64,000 nt of DNA, from NCBI GenBank assembly GCA_013823635.1, contig PNML01000004.1, forward strand, positions 1 to 64,000, in the 5' to 3' direction. Source of the DNA: Polaromonas sp. (lineage in GTDB: Bacteria; Pseudomonadota; Gammaproteobacteria; Burkholderiales; Burkholderiaceae_C). Of the stretch, positions 1 to 10,546 are shown in pieces; positions within the stretch are counted from its first letter, which is position 1; every line of letters starts with the position of its first letter. The notes under the pieces were generated by a model, which was not told where the DNA came from, made no database searches, and saw only the letters and a list, made by a program, of their open reading frames with translations. The position numbers were made by a program, and so were the translations under genes.

Positions 1-373
1 GGGGCTGAACTGGGCCATGCAAAAGGTGCGCCGCACCGGCGGTGCCCGCGCCGGTGGCTTCGCCGGTGCCGCCACCGTGCTGGGCCAGTTGGACGGCACC
101 GAGCCGCTGACCAAGCAGCGCGTGGGCCTGAAGGCTCTGGAGCGCGTGCCCGTGCGCGAGCACACCGAGCTGACCGACCTGAACGGCGAGTTCATTGGCG
201 AGGTGACCAGCGGCCTGCTGGGCCCCACCATCAACCAGCCGGTGGCGATGGGCTTTGTGCCCCCCGCCTTGGCGGCCATCGGCACCCGCATCCACGCCGT
301 GGTGCGCGGCAAGCCCGTGCCCATGGAAGTGGTGACCATGCCCTTTGTGCCCACGCGCTACTACCGTGGCTGA
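1..373 (+). CDS. gcvT: Glycine cleavage system aminomethyltransferase (T protein), C-terminal part, truncated by window start
   Basis: GcvT-like C-terminus (GGFAGAATVLGQLDGTEPLTKQRVGL...GEVTSGLLGPTINQPVAMGFV), directly followed by gcvH and gcvP. Confidence 0.93.
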   Translation, partial: GLNWAMQKVRRTGGARAGGFAGAATVLGQLDGTEPLTKQRVGLKALERVPVREHTELTDLNGEFIGEVTSGLLGPTINQPVAMGFVPPALAAIGTRIHAVVRGKPVPMEVVTMPFVPTRYYRG

Positions 374-435
374 TTTTTAAAGCTTTTTTGGCACCCAGCG
401 CTTTTATTGATTGAACTGTTAGCTCTTATTTTTTA
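374..435 (+). repeat. Dispersed AT-rich repeat, copy A (gcvT-gcvH spacer)
   Basis: TTTTTAAAGCTTTTTTGGCACCCAGCGCTTTTATTGATTGAACTGTTAGCTCTTATTTTTTA; ungapped hand alignment to copy D about 29/62 identical, including TTTT.AAGC, AGCGC, GCT and ATTTT blocks. Confidence 0.5.
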
Positions 436-447
436 TTGGAGAACCCC

Positions 448-813
448 ATGACCCTCAAGTACACCCCCGACCACGAATGGCTGAGCATTGACGGCGACAT
501 CGCCACCGTGGGCATCACCCACCACGCGCAGGACGCGCTGGGCGACGTGGTGTTTGTCGATCTGCCCGCCGTGGGCACCACCTTGGCCCAGAAAGACGTG
601 GCCGGTGTGGTCGAGTCCGTCAAGGCCGCCGCCGACGTGTACATGCCCGTCACCGGCGAAGTGATTGAAGTGAACGAAGACCTGCGCAACGACCCCGCGC
701 TGGCCAACACCGACCCACTGGGCGCGGGCTGGTTCTTCAAGGTCAAGCTGAGCAACCCCGCTGAGCTGGCCGAGCTGCTGGACGAAACCGCCTACGCCGC
801 CCTGGCCGCCTGA
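448..813 (+). CDS. gcvH: Glycine cleavage system H protein (lipoyl carrier)
   Basis: [40 protein letters not shown]...[24 protein letters not shown]; lipoyl-lysine ESVKA motif. Confidence 0.97.
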   Translation: MTLKYTPDHEWLSIDGDIATVGITHHAQDALGDVVFVDLPAVGTTLAQKDVAGVVESVKAAADVYMPVTGEVIEVNEDLRNDPALANTDPLGAGWFFKVKLSNPAELAELLDETAYAALAA

Positions 814-855
814 GTTCAGCACCGCACCTTCCCCCTTTTAGCCAAGAGTCCGTCC

Positions 856-3780
856 ATGTCCCTGTCCAACGCCCTGCCCCTGGCCGAGCTGGAAAACCCC
901 AGTGAATTCATTGCCCGCCACATCGGTGTGAGCGAGGCCGACGAGGCCCACATGCTGTCCGTCATCGGCGAGGCTTCGCGCCGCGCGCTGATCGACAGCA
1001 TCGTGCCCCGCAGCATCTCCCGTACCCAGGGCATGGACCTGCCCGCCGCCGTGACCGAGGCCGCGGCGCTGGCCGAACTCAAGGCCCTGGCCAGCCAGAA
1101 CCAGCTGCTGCGCAGCCACATTGGGCAGGGCTATTACGGCACGCACACCCCAGGCGTCATCCTGCGCAACATCCTGGAAAACCCCGCCTGGTACACCGCC
1201 TACACGCCCTACCAGGCCGAAATTTCGCAGGGCCGCATGGAGGCGCTGGTCAACTTCCAGACCATGGTCACCGACCTGACGGGCATGGACATGGCCAACG
1301 CGTCCATGCTGGACGAAGCCACCGCCGCCGCCGAGGCCATGACGCTGGCCAAGCGCTCGGTCAAGGCCAAGGGCAACGTGTTTGTGGTCAGCGGCGATGT
1401 GCACCCGCAAACGCTGGAGGTCATTCAGACCCGCGCTGCGCCGCTGGGGCTGACGGTCAAGGTGGTGCGCTCGGCTGACGAGTGGACCGCCGCCATTGGC
1501 CAGGACGACTACTTTGCCGCCCTCAACCAGTACCCCGGCTCCAGCGGCTGGCTGGCCGACTGGCAGCTCAGCGCCGATGTCATCCACAGCAAGCAGGCCG
1601 CCTTTGTGCTGGCCGCCGACCTGCTGGCCCTGACCCTGCTCAAAGCCCCAGGAGACATGGGTGCCGACATCGTGGTAGGCACCACCCAGCGCTTTGGCAT
1701 GCCCATGGGCGCGGGTGGCCCGCACGCGGCCTTCATGGCCTGCCGCGACGAGTTCAAGCGCTCGCTGCCTGGCCGCCTGGTGGGCGTGAGCGTGGATGCC
1801 CACGGCAACCCCGCCTACCGCCTGGCGCTGCAAACGCGCGAGCAACACATTCGCCGCGAAAAAGCCACCAGCAACATCTGCACCGCGCAGGTGTTGCCCG
1901 CCGTGGTGGCCAGCATGTACGCCGTGTACCACGGTCCGGCAGGCCTCACGCGCATCGCCCAACGCGTGGCCAGCCACACCGCCGTGCTGGCCCAGGGCCT
2001 GAAGACCGTGGGTGCCACGCTGCTGCACCACACCGCCTTTGACACCCTGACCGTGGACACCGGCAGCGCCACCGCCGCCCAGGCCCTGCGCGAGCGCGCC
2101 GTGGCCCAGGGCTTCAACCTGCGGGCCTTCGGTGGCGGGCGGGCGGCTTACGTGGGCATCAGCCTGGACGAAACCACCACCCGCGCCGACGTGGTGCAGC
2201 TGGTGGCCTTGTTCACACCCGCAGGCCAAACAGCCCCCACCGAGGCCACGCTGTACGCCCAGGCCGAGGCGGGCATCGCCACGCTCATCCCGGCCTCGCT
2301 GCGCCGCACCCGTGCTTTTTTGACGCACCCGGTCTTCAACAGCCACCACTCCGAAACCGGCATGCTGCGCTACATCCGCCTGCTGAGCGACAAAGACCTG
2401 GCGCTGGACCGCAGCATGATCCCGCTGGGCAGCTGCACCATGAAGCTCAACGCCACGGCCGAGATGATCCCCATCACTTGGCCCGAGTTCGCCAACGTGC
2501 ACCCCTTTGCCCCGGCCGACCAGCGGCGCGGCTACCAGCAACTGGACGAACAACTGCGCGCCTGGCTGTGCCAGGCCACGGGCTACGCCGGCATCAGCCT
2601 GCAACCCAACGCGGGCAGCCAAGGCGAATACGCGGGCTTGCTGGTCATCCAGGCCTACCACCGGGCACGGGGTGAAGGCCACCGCCACATTTGCCTGATT
2701 CCCAGCAGCGCCCACGGCACCAACCCCGCCAGCGCGCAAATGGTGGGCATGACCGTGGTCGTCACCAAGTGCGACGCGCAAGGCAACGTGGACATGGCCG
2801 ACCTGCAGGCCAAGTGCGAGCAGCACAGCGCCCACCTGGCCGCCGTGATGATCACCTACCCCAGCACGCACGGCGTGTTCGAGACCTCGGTCAAAGAGCT
2901 GTGTGCGCTGGTCCACAGCCACGGTGGCCGCGTGTACGTGGACGGCGCCAACATGAACGCCCTGGTGGGCGTGGCCGCGCCCGGCGAGTTAGGCGGCGAC
3001 GTGAGCCACCTGAACCTGCACAAAACCTTCTGCATCCCCCACGGCGGTGGCGGCCCCGGTGTCGGCCCCGTGTGCGTGGTCGAAGACCTGGTGCCCTTCC
3101 TGCCCGGCCATGCGTCGTCGGGCATGGCGTGCAACGGTGTGGGTGCCGTGTCAGCAGCCCCCTTGGGCAACGCGGCCGTGCTGCCCATCAGCTGGATGTA
3201 CATCCGCATGATGGGGGCCGATGGCCTGAAACACGCCACCGAAACGGCCATCCTGAGCGCCAACTACATCAGCAAACGCCTGGCCGAGCACTACCCCACG
3301 CTGTACGCCAGCGCCAACGGCCATGTGGCGCACGAATGCATCCTGGACCTGCGGCAACTGAAAGACACCAGCGGCGTCATGGCCGAGGACGTGGCCAAGC
3401 GGCTGATGGACTATGGCTTTCACGCGCCCACGCTGAGCTTCCCCGTGCCCAACACGCTGATGGTGGAACCCACCGAGAGCGAGACGCTGGGTGAGCTGGA
3501 CCGCTTCATCGACGCCATGATCGCCATCCGCGAAGAAATCCGCCGCATTGAGGCAGGCGTTTGGCCGCAGGACAACAACCCCCTGAAGCACGCCCCTCAC
3601 ACCGCCGCCAGCCTGCTGGGTGCCGAGTGGGACCGCCCCTATGCGCGCGAGCTGGGTGCCTTCCCGCTGGCCAGCCTGAAGGCCGTGAAGTACTGGCCGC
3701 CCGTGGGCCGGGTGGACAACGTGTACGGCGACCGCAACCTGTTCTGCAGCTGCCTGCCTGTGGGCGAATACACACCATGA
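856..3780 (+). CDS. gcvP: Glycine dehydrogenase (decarboxylating), P protein
   Basis: 974 aa; [18 protein letters not shown]-terminus, [12 protein letters not shown] and [21 protein letters not shown]-lysine region. Confidence 0.98.
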   Translation: MSLSNALPLAELENPSEFIARHIGVSEADEAHMLSVIGEASRRALIDSIVPRSISRTQGMDLPAAVTEAAALAELKALASQNQLLRSHIGQGYYGTHTPGVILRNILENPAWYTAYTPYQAEISQGRMEALVNFQTMVTDLTGMDMANASMLDEATAAAEAMTLAKRSVKAKGNVFVVSGDVHPQTLEVIQTRAAPLGLTVKVVRSADEWTAAIGQDDYFAALNQYPGSSGWLADWQLSADVIHSKQAAFVLAADLLALTLLKAPGDMGADIVVGTTQRFGMPMGAGGPHAAFMACRDEFKRSLPGRLVGVSVDAHGNPAYRLALQTREQHIRREKATSNICTAQVLPAVVASMYAVYHGPAGLTRIAQRVASHTAVLAQGLKTVGATLLHHTAFDTLTVDTGSATAAQALRERAVAQGFNLRAFGGGRAAYVGISLDETTTRADVVQLVALFTPAGQTAPTEATLYAQAEAGIATLIPASLRRTRAFLTHPVFNSHHSETGMLRYIRLLSDKDLALDRSMIPLGSCTMKLNATAEMIPITWPEFANVHPFAPADQRRGYQQLDEQLRAWLCQATGYAGISLQPNAGSQGEYAGLLVIQAYHRARGEGHRHICLIPSSAHGTNPASAQMVGMTVVVTKCDAQGNVDMADLQAKCEQHSAHLAAVMITYPSTHGVFETSVKELCALVHSHGGRVYVDGANMNALVGVAAPGELGGDVSHLNLHKTFCIPHGGGGPGVGPVCVVEDLVPFLPGHASSGMACNGVGAVSAAPLGNAAVLPISWMYIRMMGADGLKHATETAILSANYISKRLAEHYPTLYASANGHVAHECILDLRQLKDTSGVMAEDVAKRLMDYGFHAPTLSFPVPNTLMVEPTESETLGELDRFIDAMIAIREEIRRIEAGVWPQDNNPLKHAPHTAASLLGAEWDRPYARELGAFPLASLKAVKYWPPVGRVDNVYGDRNLFCSCLPVGEYTP

Positions 3781-4835
3781 CGCAGGACACCCGCCAGAAC
3801 TTTGCCAGCGACAACTACGCGGGCGCCTGCCCCGAGGCCATGCACTGGCTGGCTCAGGCCAACGCCAGCGGGCACGAGCCCGCCTACGGCGAGGACCGCT
3901 GGACGCAGCGCTCCACCGACATGCTGCGCCGCCTGTTCGACATCGACTGCGACGTGTACTTTGTGTTCAACGGCACGGCGGCCAACTCGCTGGCGCTGGC
4001 CTCGCTGTGCCAGAGCTACCACTCGGTCATCTGCAGCCCGGTGGCGCACATCGAAACCGATGAGTGCGGCGGGCCCGAGTTTTTCTCGAACGGCTCCAAG
4101 CTGCTGGTGGGTGAATCCACCTCCGACGCCGCGCGCCTGGGCAAGCTGACGCCAGACGCCATTGGCTCACTGGTGACCAAACGCCACGACATCCACTACC
4201 CCCGGCCCAAGGTGGTGTCCATCACCCAGGCCACCGAAATGGGCACGGTGTACAGCGTGGAAGAGGTGCGTGCCATCGCGTGGACGGCGCAGAAGCACCA
4301 CCTCAAGCTGCACATGGACGGCGCGCGCTTTGCCAACGCCGTGGCCCACCTGGGCTGCAGCCCGGCCGACATCACCTGGAAAGCCGGTGTCGATGTGCTG
4401 TGCTTCGGCGGCACCAAAAATGGCTTGCCCATTGGCGAGGCCGTGGTGTTTTTCGACCGCAAGATGTCCGAAGACTTCGCCTGGCGGGTGAAGCAGGCCG
4501 GTCAGCTGGCCTCCAAAATGCGCTTCATCTCAGCCCCCTGGGTGGGTCTGCTGGAAAACGACGTGTGGCTGCGCAACGCCGCACACGCCAACGCCATGGC
4601 CCAGCGCCTGTACCAGGGCATGTGTGCCCTGCCGGGGGTGCAGCCCACGCACGCCCCACAGGCCAACGGGGTGTTTGCCCAGCTGCCCCCCGCCGCCGTT
4701 CAGGCCCTGCACACGCGGGGCTGGAAGTTCTACCAGTTCATCGCCGGTGGTGGCTGCCGTTTCATGTGCGCCTGGGACACCCAGCCCGAATCGGTCGATG
4801 CCTTGCTGGCCGACATGCGCGACGTGCTGGCCTGA
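3777..4835 (+). CDS. ltaE: Low-specificity L-threonine aldolase
   Basis: ATGA overlap with gcvP stop; [54 protein letters not shown] typical of threonine aldolases. Confidence 0.9.
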   Translation: MTQDTRQNFASDNYAGACPEAMHWLAQANASGHEPAYGEDRWTQRSTDMLRRLFDIDCDVYFVFNGTAANSLALASLCQSYHSVICSPVAHIETDECGGPEFFSNGSKLLVGESTSDAARLGKLTPDAIGSLVTKRHDIHYPRPKVVSITQATEMGTVYSVEEVRAIAWTAQKHHLKLHMDGARFANAVAHLGCSPADITWKAGVDVLCFGGTKNGLPIGEAVVFFDRKMSEDFAWRVKQAGQLASKMRFISAPWVGLLENDVWLRNAAHANAMAQRLYQGMCALPGVQPTHAPQANGVFAQLPPAAVQALHTRGWKFYQFIAGGGCRFMCAWDTQPESVDALLADMRDVLA

Positions 4836-4898
4836 AGCCCACCGGACTGACGCTGCGGGCCTGCTGCCGCAGCACCTCACTCCCACTCGGAGACCGAC

Positions 4899-6290
4899 AT
4901 GGCCGTTTCGGCGTTTGACCTTTTCAAGGTGGGCATTGGCCCCAGCAGCTCGCACACCGTGGGCCCCATGCGGGCGGCGCGGCTGTTTGTGCTGGGCCTG
5001 CAACACAGCGGCGTGCTGGAGCAGACCACACGGCTGCACAGCGCGCTGTACGGGTCGCTCGGGGCCACGGGCAAGGGCCACGGGAGTGACAAGGCCGTCA
5101 TCCTGGGCCTGTGCGGTCACGAGCCCGACACGGTGGACATCGAAGGCATTGACGCGCTGCTGGCCGACATCCGCCAGCACCAACGCCTGGCCGTGCTGGG
5201 CCAGCACCCGCTGGACTGGCACGAAGCGCAGGATCTGGTGCTGCACCGGCGCGAGACCCTGCCGCTGCACGCCAATGGCATGCGGTTTCGGGCGCTGGAT
5301 GCCGCGGGACAGGTGCTGGCCGAGCGAACGTTTTACTCGGTGGGTGGGGGTTTTGTGGTCAGCGAAGAGGTGCTGGCCGATGGCTCGCGCCAGAAAACCA
5401 TCGCCCCCGACACCGACCAGCTGCCCGTGCCCTTTCACTCCGGGGCCGAGCTGCTGGCGCAGTGCCAGGCCCGGGGCTGGTCCATTGCGCAGGTCATGCA
5501 CGCCAACGAGGGCCACTGGCGCACGCCTGCCGAGGTGCGCGCCGGGTTGCTGCACCTCTGGGGTGTGATGCAGGCCTGCGTGCAGCGCGGCTGCCGCACC
5601 GACGGCACGCTGCCCGGCGGCTTCAAGGTCAAGCGGCGCGCGCCCCAGCTGTGGCGCGACCTGACCAGCCAGGCCGAAAAGGCACTGACCGACCCCCTGC
5701 AGGTGCTGGACTGGGTGAACCTGTACGCCCTGGCCGTGAACGAAGAAAACGCCGCCGGGGGCCGTGTGGTGACAGCACCCACCAACGGAGCGGCGGGCAT
5801 CGTGCCCGCCGTGCTGCACTACTACCGCCGGTTCGTGCCCGGTGCCACCGACGACGGCGTGGTCGATTTTTTGCTGACCGCTGCCGCCATTGGCCTGCTT
5901 TACAAGGAAAACGCCAGCATCAGCGGGGCCGAGGTGGGCTGCCAGGGCGAGGTGGGGGTGGCCTGCTCCACGGCCGCCGGGGCGCTGTGCGCGGTGATGG
6001 GCGGCACGCCCGCGCAGGTGGAAAACGCCGCCGAAATTGGCATGGAGCACCACCTGGGCCTGACCTGCGACCCGGTGGGTGGGCTGGTGCAGATTCCGTG
6101 CATCGAACGCAATGCCATTGCATCGGTCAAGGCCATCAACGCCGCGCGCATGGCGCTGCACGGCAACGGCACGCACCACGTCAGCCTGGACAAGGTCATC
6201 AAGACCATGCGCGAAACCGGGGCCGACATGAAAACCAAATACAAGGAAACCGCCCGTGGCGGCCTGGCCGTGAACATCGTGGAGTGCTGA
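4899..6290 (+). CDS. sdaA: L-serine ammonia-lyase (L-serine deaminase)
   Basis: [91 protein letters not shown]. Confidence 0.97.
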   Translation: MAVSAFDLFKVGIGPSSSHTVGPMRAARLFVLGLQHSGVLEQTTRLHSALYGSLGATGKGHGSDKAVILGLCGHEPDTVDIEGIDALLADIRQHQRLAVLGQHPLDWHEAQDLVLHRRETLPLHANGMRFRALDAAGQVLAERTFYSVGGGFVVSEEVLADGSRQKTIAPDTDQLPVPFHSGAELLAQCQARGWSIAQVMHANEGHWRTPAEVRAGLLHLWGVMQACVQRGCRTDGTLPGGFKVKRRAPQLWRDLTSQAEKALTDPLQVLDWVNLYALAVNEENAAGGRVVTAPTNGAAGIVPAVLHYYRRFVPGATDDGVVDFLLTAAAIGLLYKENASISGAEVGCQGEVGVACSTAAGALCAVMGGTPAQVENAAEIGMEHHLGLTCDPVGGLVQIPCIERNAIASVKAINAARMALHGNGTHHVSLDKVIKTMRETGADMKTKYKETARGGLAVNIVEC

Positions 6291-6295
6291 GCGCC

Positions 6296-6673
6296 ATGAA
6301 CACAGCCCTGAACCACTGGCTGGAGTTCGATGCCAGCGAGTCGGACGACGGTGTGCTGACGCTGGAGGCCATGGCCAGCGTGGCCCCGCGCGACCTGCCC
6401 CTTGCCTGGGCCGCGGTGCAGGAGGCCTTGGCCAGGGCTCACCGCACCGCCGACTGTCCGCCCACCCCGCTGGAGCTGGGCGGGGAGTGGGACATGCTGT
6501 TGCAGGTGCAATCCGATGACGCACCGCCCCTCACGCTGGCCTGGGAAGCCACTGTCCAGGGGGCCGATGCGCCCCAGGCAGACCCGTCGGTGCGTTGGGT
6601 CACGCTCACCCTCACCGTGGTGACCAGGGAGTCTCTGGGTGGTCTGATGCAGGAGCGCCTACTGAACGACTGA
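6296..6673 (+). CDS. Uncharacterized 125-aa protein, likely co-transcribed with sdaA
   Basis: ATG lies 5 nt after the sdaA stop, same strand; no family recognised. Confidence 0.7.
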   Translation: MNTALNHWLEFDASESDDGVLTLEAMASVAPRDLPLAWAAVQEALARAHRTADCPPTPLELGGEWDMLLQVQSDDAPPLTLAWEATVQGADAPQADPSVRWVTLTLTVVTRESLGGLMQERLLND

Positions 6674-6711
6674 TGGGGCGCCCCACCAGGCCGGGTGCGG
6701 TCTGACGGGCC

Positions 6712-8322
6712 TCAAACCACCTTGAAGTTGCTGATTTCAGCCTGAAGCAGTTCGGCCTGGTGTTGCAGGGCTGACGCGGCAGCGGCGGTCTCTTCGACCA
6801 GTGCCGCGTTTTGCTGGGTGGTGCGGTCCAGGTCCTGGATGGACCGGTCCACTTGCTCCACGCCCAGCGCCTGCTCTCTGGATGCGGTGGAAATTTCACT
6901 CAGGAAGGTGTTGATCTGCCGCGCGTTGGCCACCAGTTCGGTCATGGTGCTGCCCGCCTGCTTGACCACGAGGGTGCCGGTGCCTATCTGGTTGACGCTG
7001 GCCGAAATCAGCTCTTTGATTTCGCGTGCCGCACCGGCACTGCGCTGCGCCAGCTGACGCACTTCGCTGGCCACCACGGCAAAGCCCCGCCCAGCCTCAC
7101 CCGCCCGGGCCGCCTCGACAGCGGCGTTGAGCGCCAGGATGTTGGTCTGAAAGGCAATGCCGTCAATCACGCCGATGATGTCGTTGATTTTGGTGGAGGA
7201 CGCGTGGATGTCTTCCATGGTCCGGACCACGTTGTCGATCACCTCGCCCCCTCGCACGGCCACCGCTGCGTTGTCGGCCGCAAAACGCGCCGCCGTCTCG
7301 GTGGTGTTGGCCGTGTTGAGCACGGTGGAGCTGATTTGCTCCATGACGGAGGCCTGCTCCTCCAGGGTGGCCGCCGTGGCCTCGGTGCGCGACGACAGAT
7401 CGGTGCTCGCGGACGATATTTCGCTGCTCGCCGTGTGCAGCTCGGCGGCCCCGTGGCGCACCCGCTTGATCAATGCATGCAGTGAGGCGTACACATGGTG
7501 CAGGTCGCTGATCAGGTGGGCCGGCTCGTCGCGCCCCCAGGGATTGGCCGGTGGGTGGCGCAGGTCGCCCTCTGCCATTTCCTTCAGGTGACGCCTCACC
7601 AGTTGCAAGCCACCTTGGTTCACCCGGAAGAAGCCCACAAAAAAATACAGCGGCACCAGCAGACTCGCCCCGATGACGCTCACCGACAACATCAACCGTT
7701 GCCGGGTGCCCGCCTGCAGGTCATCGATGTAGATGCCCGACCCCACCACCCAGCCCCAGGGCTCAAAACCCATGACGTAGGACAGCTTGGCCACCGGCTC
7801 GGGGCTGCCGGGCTTGGGCCACATGTAGGGCACGAAGCCCTGGCGATTGCGCCGCACCTCGTCCACAAAGCCCTGGAACAACGCAAACCCATTGGGGTCT
7901 TTGATGCCCGAGGCATCCTGCCCGTTCAACGCTGCGTTGATCGGGTGCATGACCACCTTGGGCGCCATGTCGTTGATCCAGAAATATTCCTGCTGGTCGT
8001 AGCGCATCTGGGCCACGGCCTGTTTGGCCATGTCCTGTGCCTCGTCGCGGCTGACTTTTCCGCTGGCCTCAAGCCCATGCGCCCACACCAGCACACTGTG
8101 CGCCACCTCCACATGCTGGCGCGTGGCGTTCTTGCGGTCTTGCAAGGCCTGCTGGGTCTGGCCCAACAGGAGCCAGGCAACGGCCGCCAGCATGGGCACC
8201 AGAAAAGCCAGCGAAATCAGCCAGGCTTTGGCACCGAAATGGAGGTTGCGCATCAGCACCACCCCCGGGGTCCAGATGCCATGTGCGTCGTATGCGGAGT
8301 GGTGGGTGGGTGTGCTGCTCAT
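6712..8322 (-). CDS. Methyl-accepting chemotaxis protein with N-terminal Cache (sCache_2-like) sensor
   Basis: Sensor segment [26 protein letters not shown]...[16 protein letters not shown] hairpin [58 protein letters not shown]. Confidence 0.95.
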   Translation of the reverse strand: MSSTPTHHSAYDAHGIWTPGVVLMRNLHFGAKAWLISLAFLVPMLAAVAWLLLGQTQQALQDRKNATRQHVEVAHSVLVWAHGLEASGKVSRDEAQDMAKQAVAQMRYDQQEYFWINDMAPKVVMHPINAALNGQDASGIKDPNGFALFQGFVDEVRRNRQGFVPYMWPKPGSPEPVAKLSYVMGFEPWGWVVGSGIYIDDLQAGTRQRLMLSVSVIGASLLVPLYFFVGFFRVNQGGLQLVRRHLKEMAEGDLRHPPANPWGRDEPAHLISDLHHVYASLHALIKRVRHGAAELHTASSEISSASTDLSSRTEATAATLEEQASVMEQISSTVLNTANTTETAARFAADNAAVAVRGGEVIDNVVRTMEDIHASSTKINDIIGVIDGIAFQTNILALNAAVEAARAGEAGRGFAVVASEVRQLAQRSAGAAREIKELISASVNQIGTGTLVVKQAGSTMTELVANARQINTFLSEISTASREQALGVEQVDRSIQDLDRTTQQNAALVEETAAAASALQHQAELLQAEISNFKVV

Positions 8323-8404
8323 GTCTCGGAATGGTTTTGTGATCAGCTCTCCATACTACCCAGAACAAACCCAGGGTTTACTCGGGTATGGCGCCAGCGC
8401 CACG

Positions 8405-9043
8405 TCACCAATCCGACACATTGATCCCCGTCAAACCCCTTGGCAATTCGTGCATGGCCACCACCACCAAGCGGTGCGACAGCGCCTGACAGGCGTGGAG
8501 CACCGCCATGACATGGTCGATGGAGCGCCTGTCCAGCGCGGCCAGGGGGTCGTCCAGCAAGGTCAGCGGCGCACCGGCGGCAAACGCGGCCGCCAGCCTG
8601 AGCTTGCGCAGGGTGCCGGTGGACAGGGCATACAGGGGCTTGTCCAGGTGGTGTGGCAGATCCAACGCCTCCAGGTGGGCCTGCAACACCTCATCCTGCC
8701 AAGTGCCATGGCGCTGCCGGTGCCAGGCCAGGTAGTCGCGGGCAGGCAACGCCCGGTGGGCGTCGGACTGGGGGTCGCACCAGAACACCTGGGCCTGATA
8801 GGCCAGGCGGTGGTCTCGGACAGACACACCGCACAGCACCAAGTCACCCTGCTGCGGCAAGAGTTCTGCCGCCAACAGGCGCAGCAGCGTGGACTTGCCC
8901 GCGCCCTCCTCGCCGTGTACCACTGTCAGGCCCGGCATCAGCCCAGCCGACCGCCCCTGCCAGTGGGGTCCACCGGGCCTGGTGAACCCGATGTCACGCA
9001 ACCAAAGCAGGGGTTCGCGGTCGGCAGAATCCATGACATTCAT
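8405..9043 (-). CDS. ABC transporter ATP-binding protein (no permease gene adjacent)
   Basis: Walker A GEEGAGKST, signature-like ALSTGTLRKL, Walker B LTLLDDPLAALD. Confidence 0.85.
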   Translation of the reverse strand: MNVMDSADREPLLWLRDIGFTRPGGPHWQGRSAGLMPGLTVVHGEEGAGKSTLLRLLAAELLPQQGDLVLCGVSVRDHRLAYQAQVFWCDPQSDAHRALPARDYLAWHRQRHGTWQDEVLQAHLEALDLPHHLDKPLYALSTGTLRKLRLAAAFAAGAPLTLLDDPLAALDRRSIDHVMAVLHACQALSHRLVVVAMHELPRGLTGINVSDW

Positions 9044-9097
9044 AGCAAACTATTCATACAAATAAAGCGATAGATGACATTTTCATTAATATTTCTC
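9044..9097 (+). repeat. Dispersed AT-rich repeat, copy F (between ABC ATPase gene and aroQ)
   Basis: AGCAAACTATTCATACAAATAAAGCGATAGATGACATTTTCATT; shares CATACAAATAA and GATG with copy D, missing ~11 nt of the core. Confidence 0.5.
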
Positions 9098-9541
9098 CAC
9101 CATGCCCGCCAGGGCAGCCACCGCCAGCGGATACCCCTGTACACCAAAGCCACACATCACCGCCTTGGCCACCGCCGAAATGTGGCTGTGGTGGCGAAAA
9201 GTCTCACGCGCAAAGACATTGCTGATGTGCAACTCAATGCAGGTGATGCCCGTGCCCTTGATGGCGTCGTGCAAAGCCACGCTGGTGTGGGTGTAGGCAC
9301 CGGCGTTGATGATCAAGCCCGCCAACTCGCCTTTGGCATGCAGTCGCCCGGCCTCGTGTATCCAATCCACGAGCACGCCCTCGTGGTTGGTCTGGCGGAA
9401 GTCCAGGGCCAAGCCATGCTCGGCGCAGGCCTGGGCACACAGTTGCTCGAGGTCGGCCAGGGTGGTGGCGCCGTACACGGCGGGTTCACGCGTGCCCAGC
9501 AGGTTGAGGTTGGGGCCGTTGAGGATGAAGGCGGTTTTCAT
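9086..9541 (-). CDS. aroQ: 3-dehydroquinate dehydratase, type II
   Basis: FILNGPNLNLLGTREPAVYG; GLIINAGAYTHTSVALHDAI; CIELHISNVFARETFRHHS. Confidence 0.97.
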   Translation of the reverse strand: MKTAFILNGPNLNLLGTREPAVYGATTLADLEQLCAQACAEHGLALDFRQTNHEGVLVDWIHEAGRLHAKGELAGLIINAGAYTHTSVALHDAIKGTGITCIELHISNVFARETFRHHSHISAVAKAVMCGFGVQGYPLAVAALAGMVEKY

Positions 9542-9646
9542 GTGGGGCAGAGTGGGTGGTTGGACAAGCGCTTTCAGCTTTCATTATCCGTGGCCGCTGT
9601 CACCCACCCATCAGTGGGGCGCCCGCCCCGTGGGCACAATGCAGGG

Positions 9647-10546
9647 GTGAAACACTCCCACTTCTGGCAACTGTTGGGGCTCTCCGCGTTGTGGGGAGCC
9701 TCTTTTTTGTTCATCCGCGTGGCCAGCCCCCTGCTGGGTCCCTGGGTGTTGGCCGGCATGCGGGTGGTGCTGGCCACGCTGACCCTGGGGCTGATCACCC
9801 AGGCCCTGCGCCAAAGCTGGCCCTGGGCCCACTGGCGAGAGCTGCTGCGGCTGGGGGTGCTGGCGGTCACCCTGCCCTTTTTGCTGTATGCGTGGGCCGC
9901 GCTGCGCCTGCCCTCTGGCTACCTGGCGCTGCTCAACACCACGGCGGTGCTGTTCGGCACACTGGCCTCGGCCTGGCTGGGTGAAGACCGGCTCACCCGG
10001 CCCAAGGTGCTGGGCTGTGTGCTGGGCTTCATGGGGGTGGCGCTGATCGTGCGGCTGGGGCCGATAGAACCCGACGCCCCCCGCCTGTGGGCGGCCCTGG
10101 CCTGCCTGGCGGCGGCGGCCTCCTATGGCTGCGCCACGCCCCTGATGAAACGGGCCACGCTGCGCATGGAACCCCTGGCCATCGCGTTGGGGCTGAACGT
10201 GGCCGCCTGTGCCCTGCTGCTGCCCGGTGCGGCCTGGCAGTGGCCCAGTGCCAACTTCACCCCAGCCGCGCTGCTGGCTGTGGCGGCTTTGGGCATAGCC
10301 GCCTCCGGGCTGGCGAGCTGGGTACACCTGCGCATCATGCGGCACGTGTCGCCCGTGGCCGCCATCAGCCCGGCCTTTCTGGTGCCCTTGTTCGGGGTGG
10401 GTTGGGGGCACCTCCTGCTCGGTGAACCGCTGGGCGCGGGCCTGTTGGGCGGTGGGTTGCTGGTGCTGCTGGCCACCGCGCTGGTGACGGGGTTCAACCC
10501 GTTTTCCCGGCTGTGGCAGATCGGTGCGCCAACCCCCAAACCCTGA
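9647..10546 (+). CDS. EamA/DMT-family transporter
   Basis: GTG start assumed (VKHSHFWQLLGLSALWGASFLFIRVA); multi-helix two-repeat EamA-like protein. Confidence 0.85.
   Translation: MKHSHFWQLLGLSALWGASFLFIRVASPLLGPWVLAGMRVVLATLTLGLITQALRQSWPWAHWRELLRLGVLAVTLPFLLYAWAALRLPSGYLALLNTTAVLFGTLASAWLGEDRLTRPKVLGCVLGFMGVALIVRLGPIEPDAPRLWAALACLAAAASYGCATPLMKRATLRMEPLAIALGLNVAACALLLPGAAWQWPSANFTPAALLAVAALGIAASGLASWVHLRIMRHVSPVAAISPAFLVPLFGVGWGHLLLGEPLGAGLLGGGLLVLLATALVTGFNPFSRLWQIGAPTPKP

Noticed and set aside
838-2922. 694-aa minus-strand ORF opposite gcvP
   Set aside because: Shadow ORF from GC-rich codon bias; composition (Gly/His/Val/Gln-rich, no domain motifs) and full overlap with certain gcvP.
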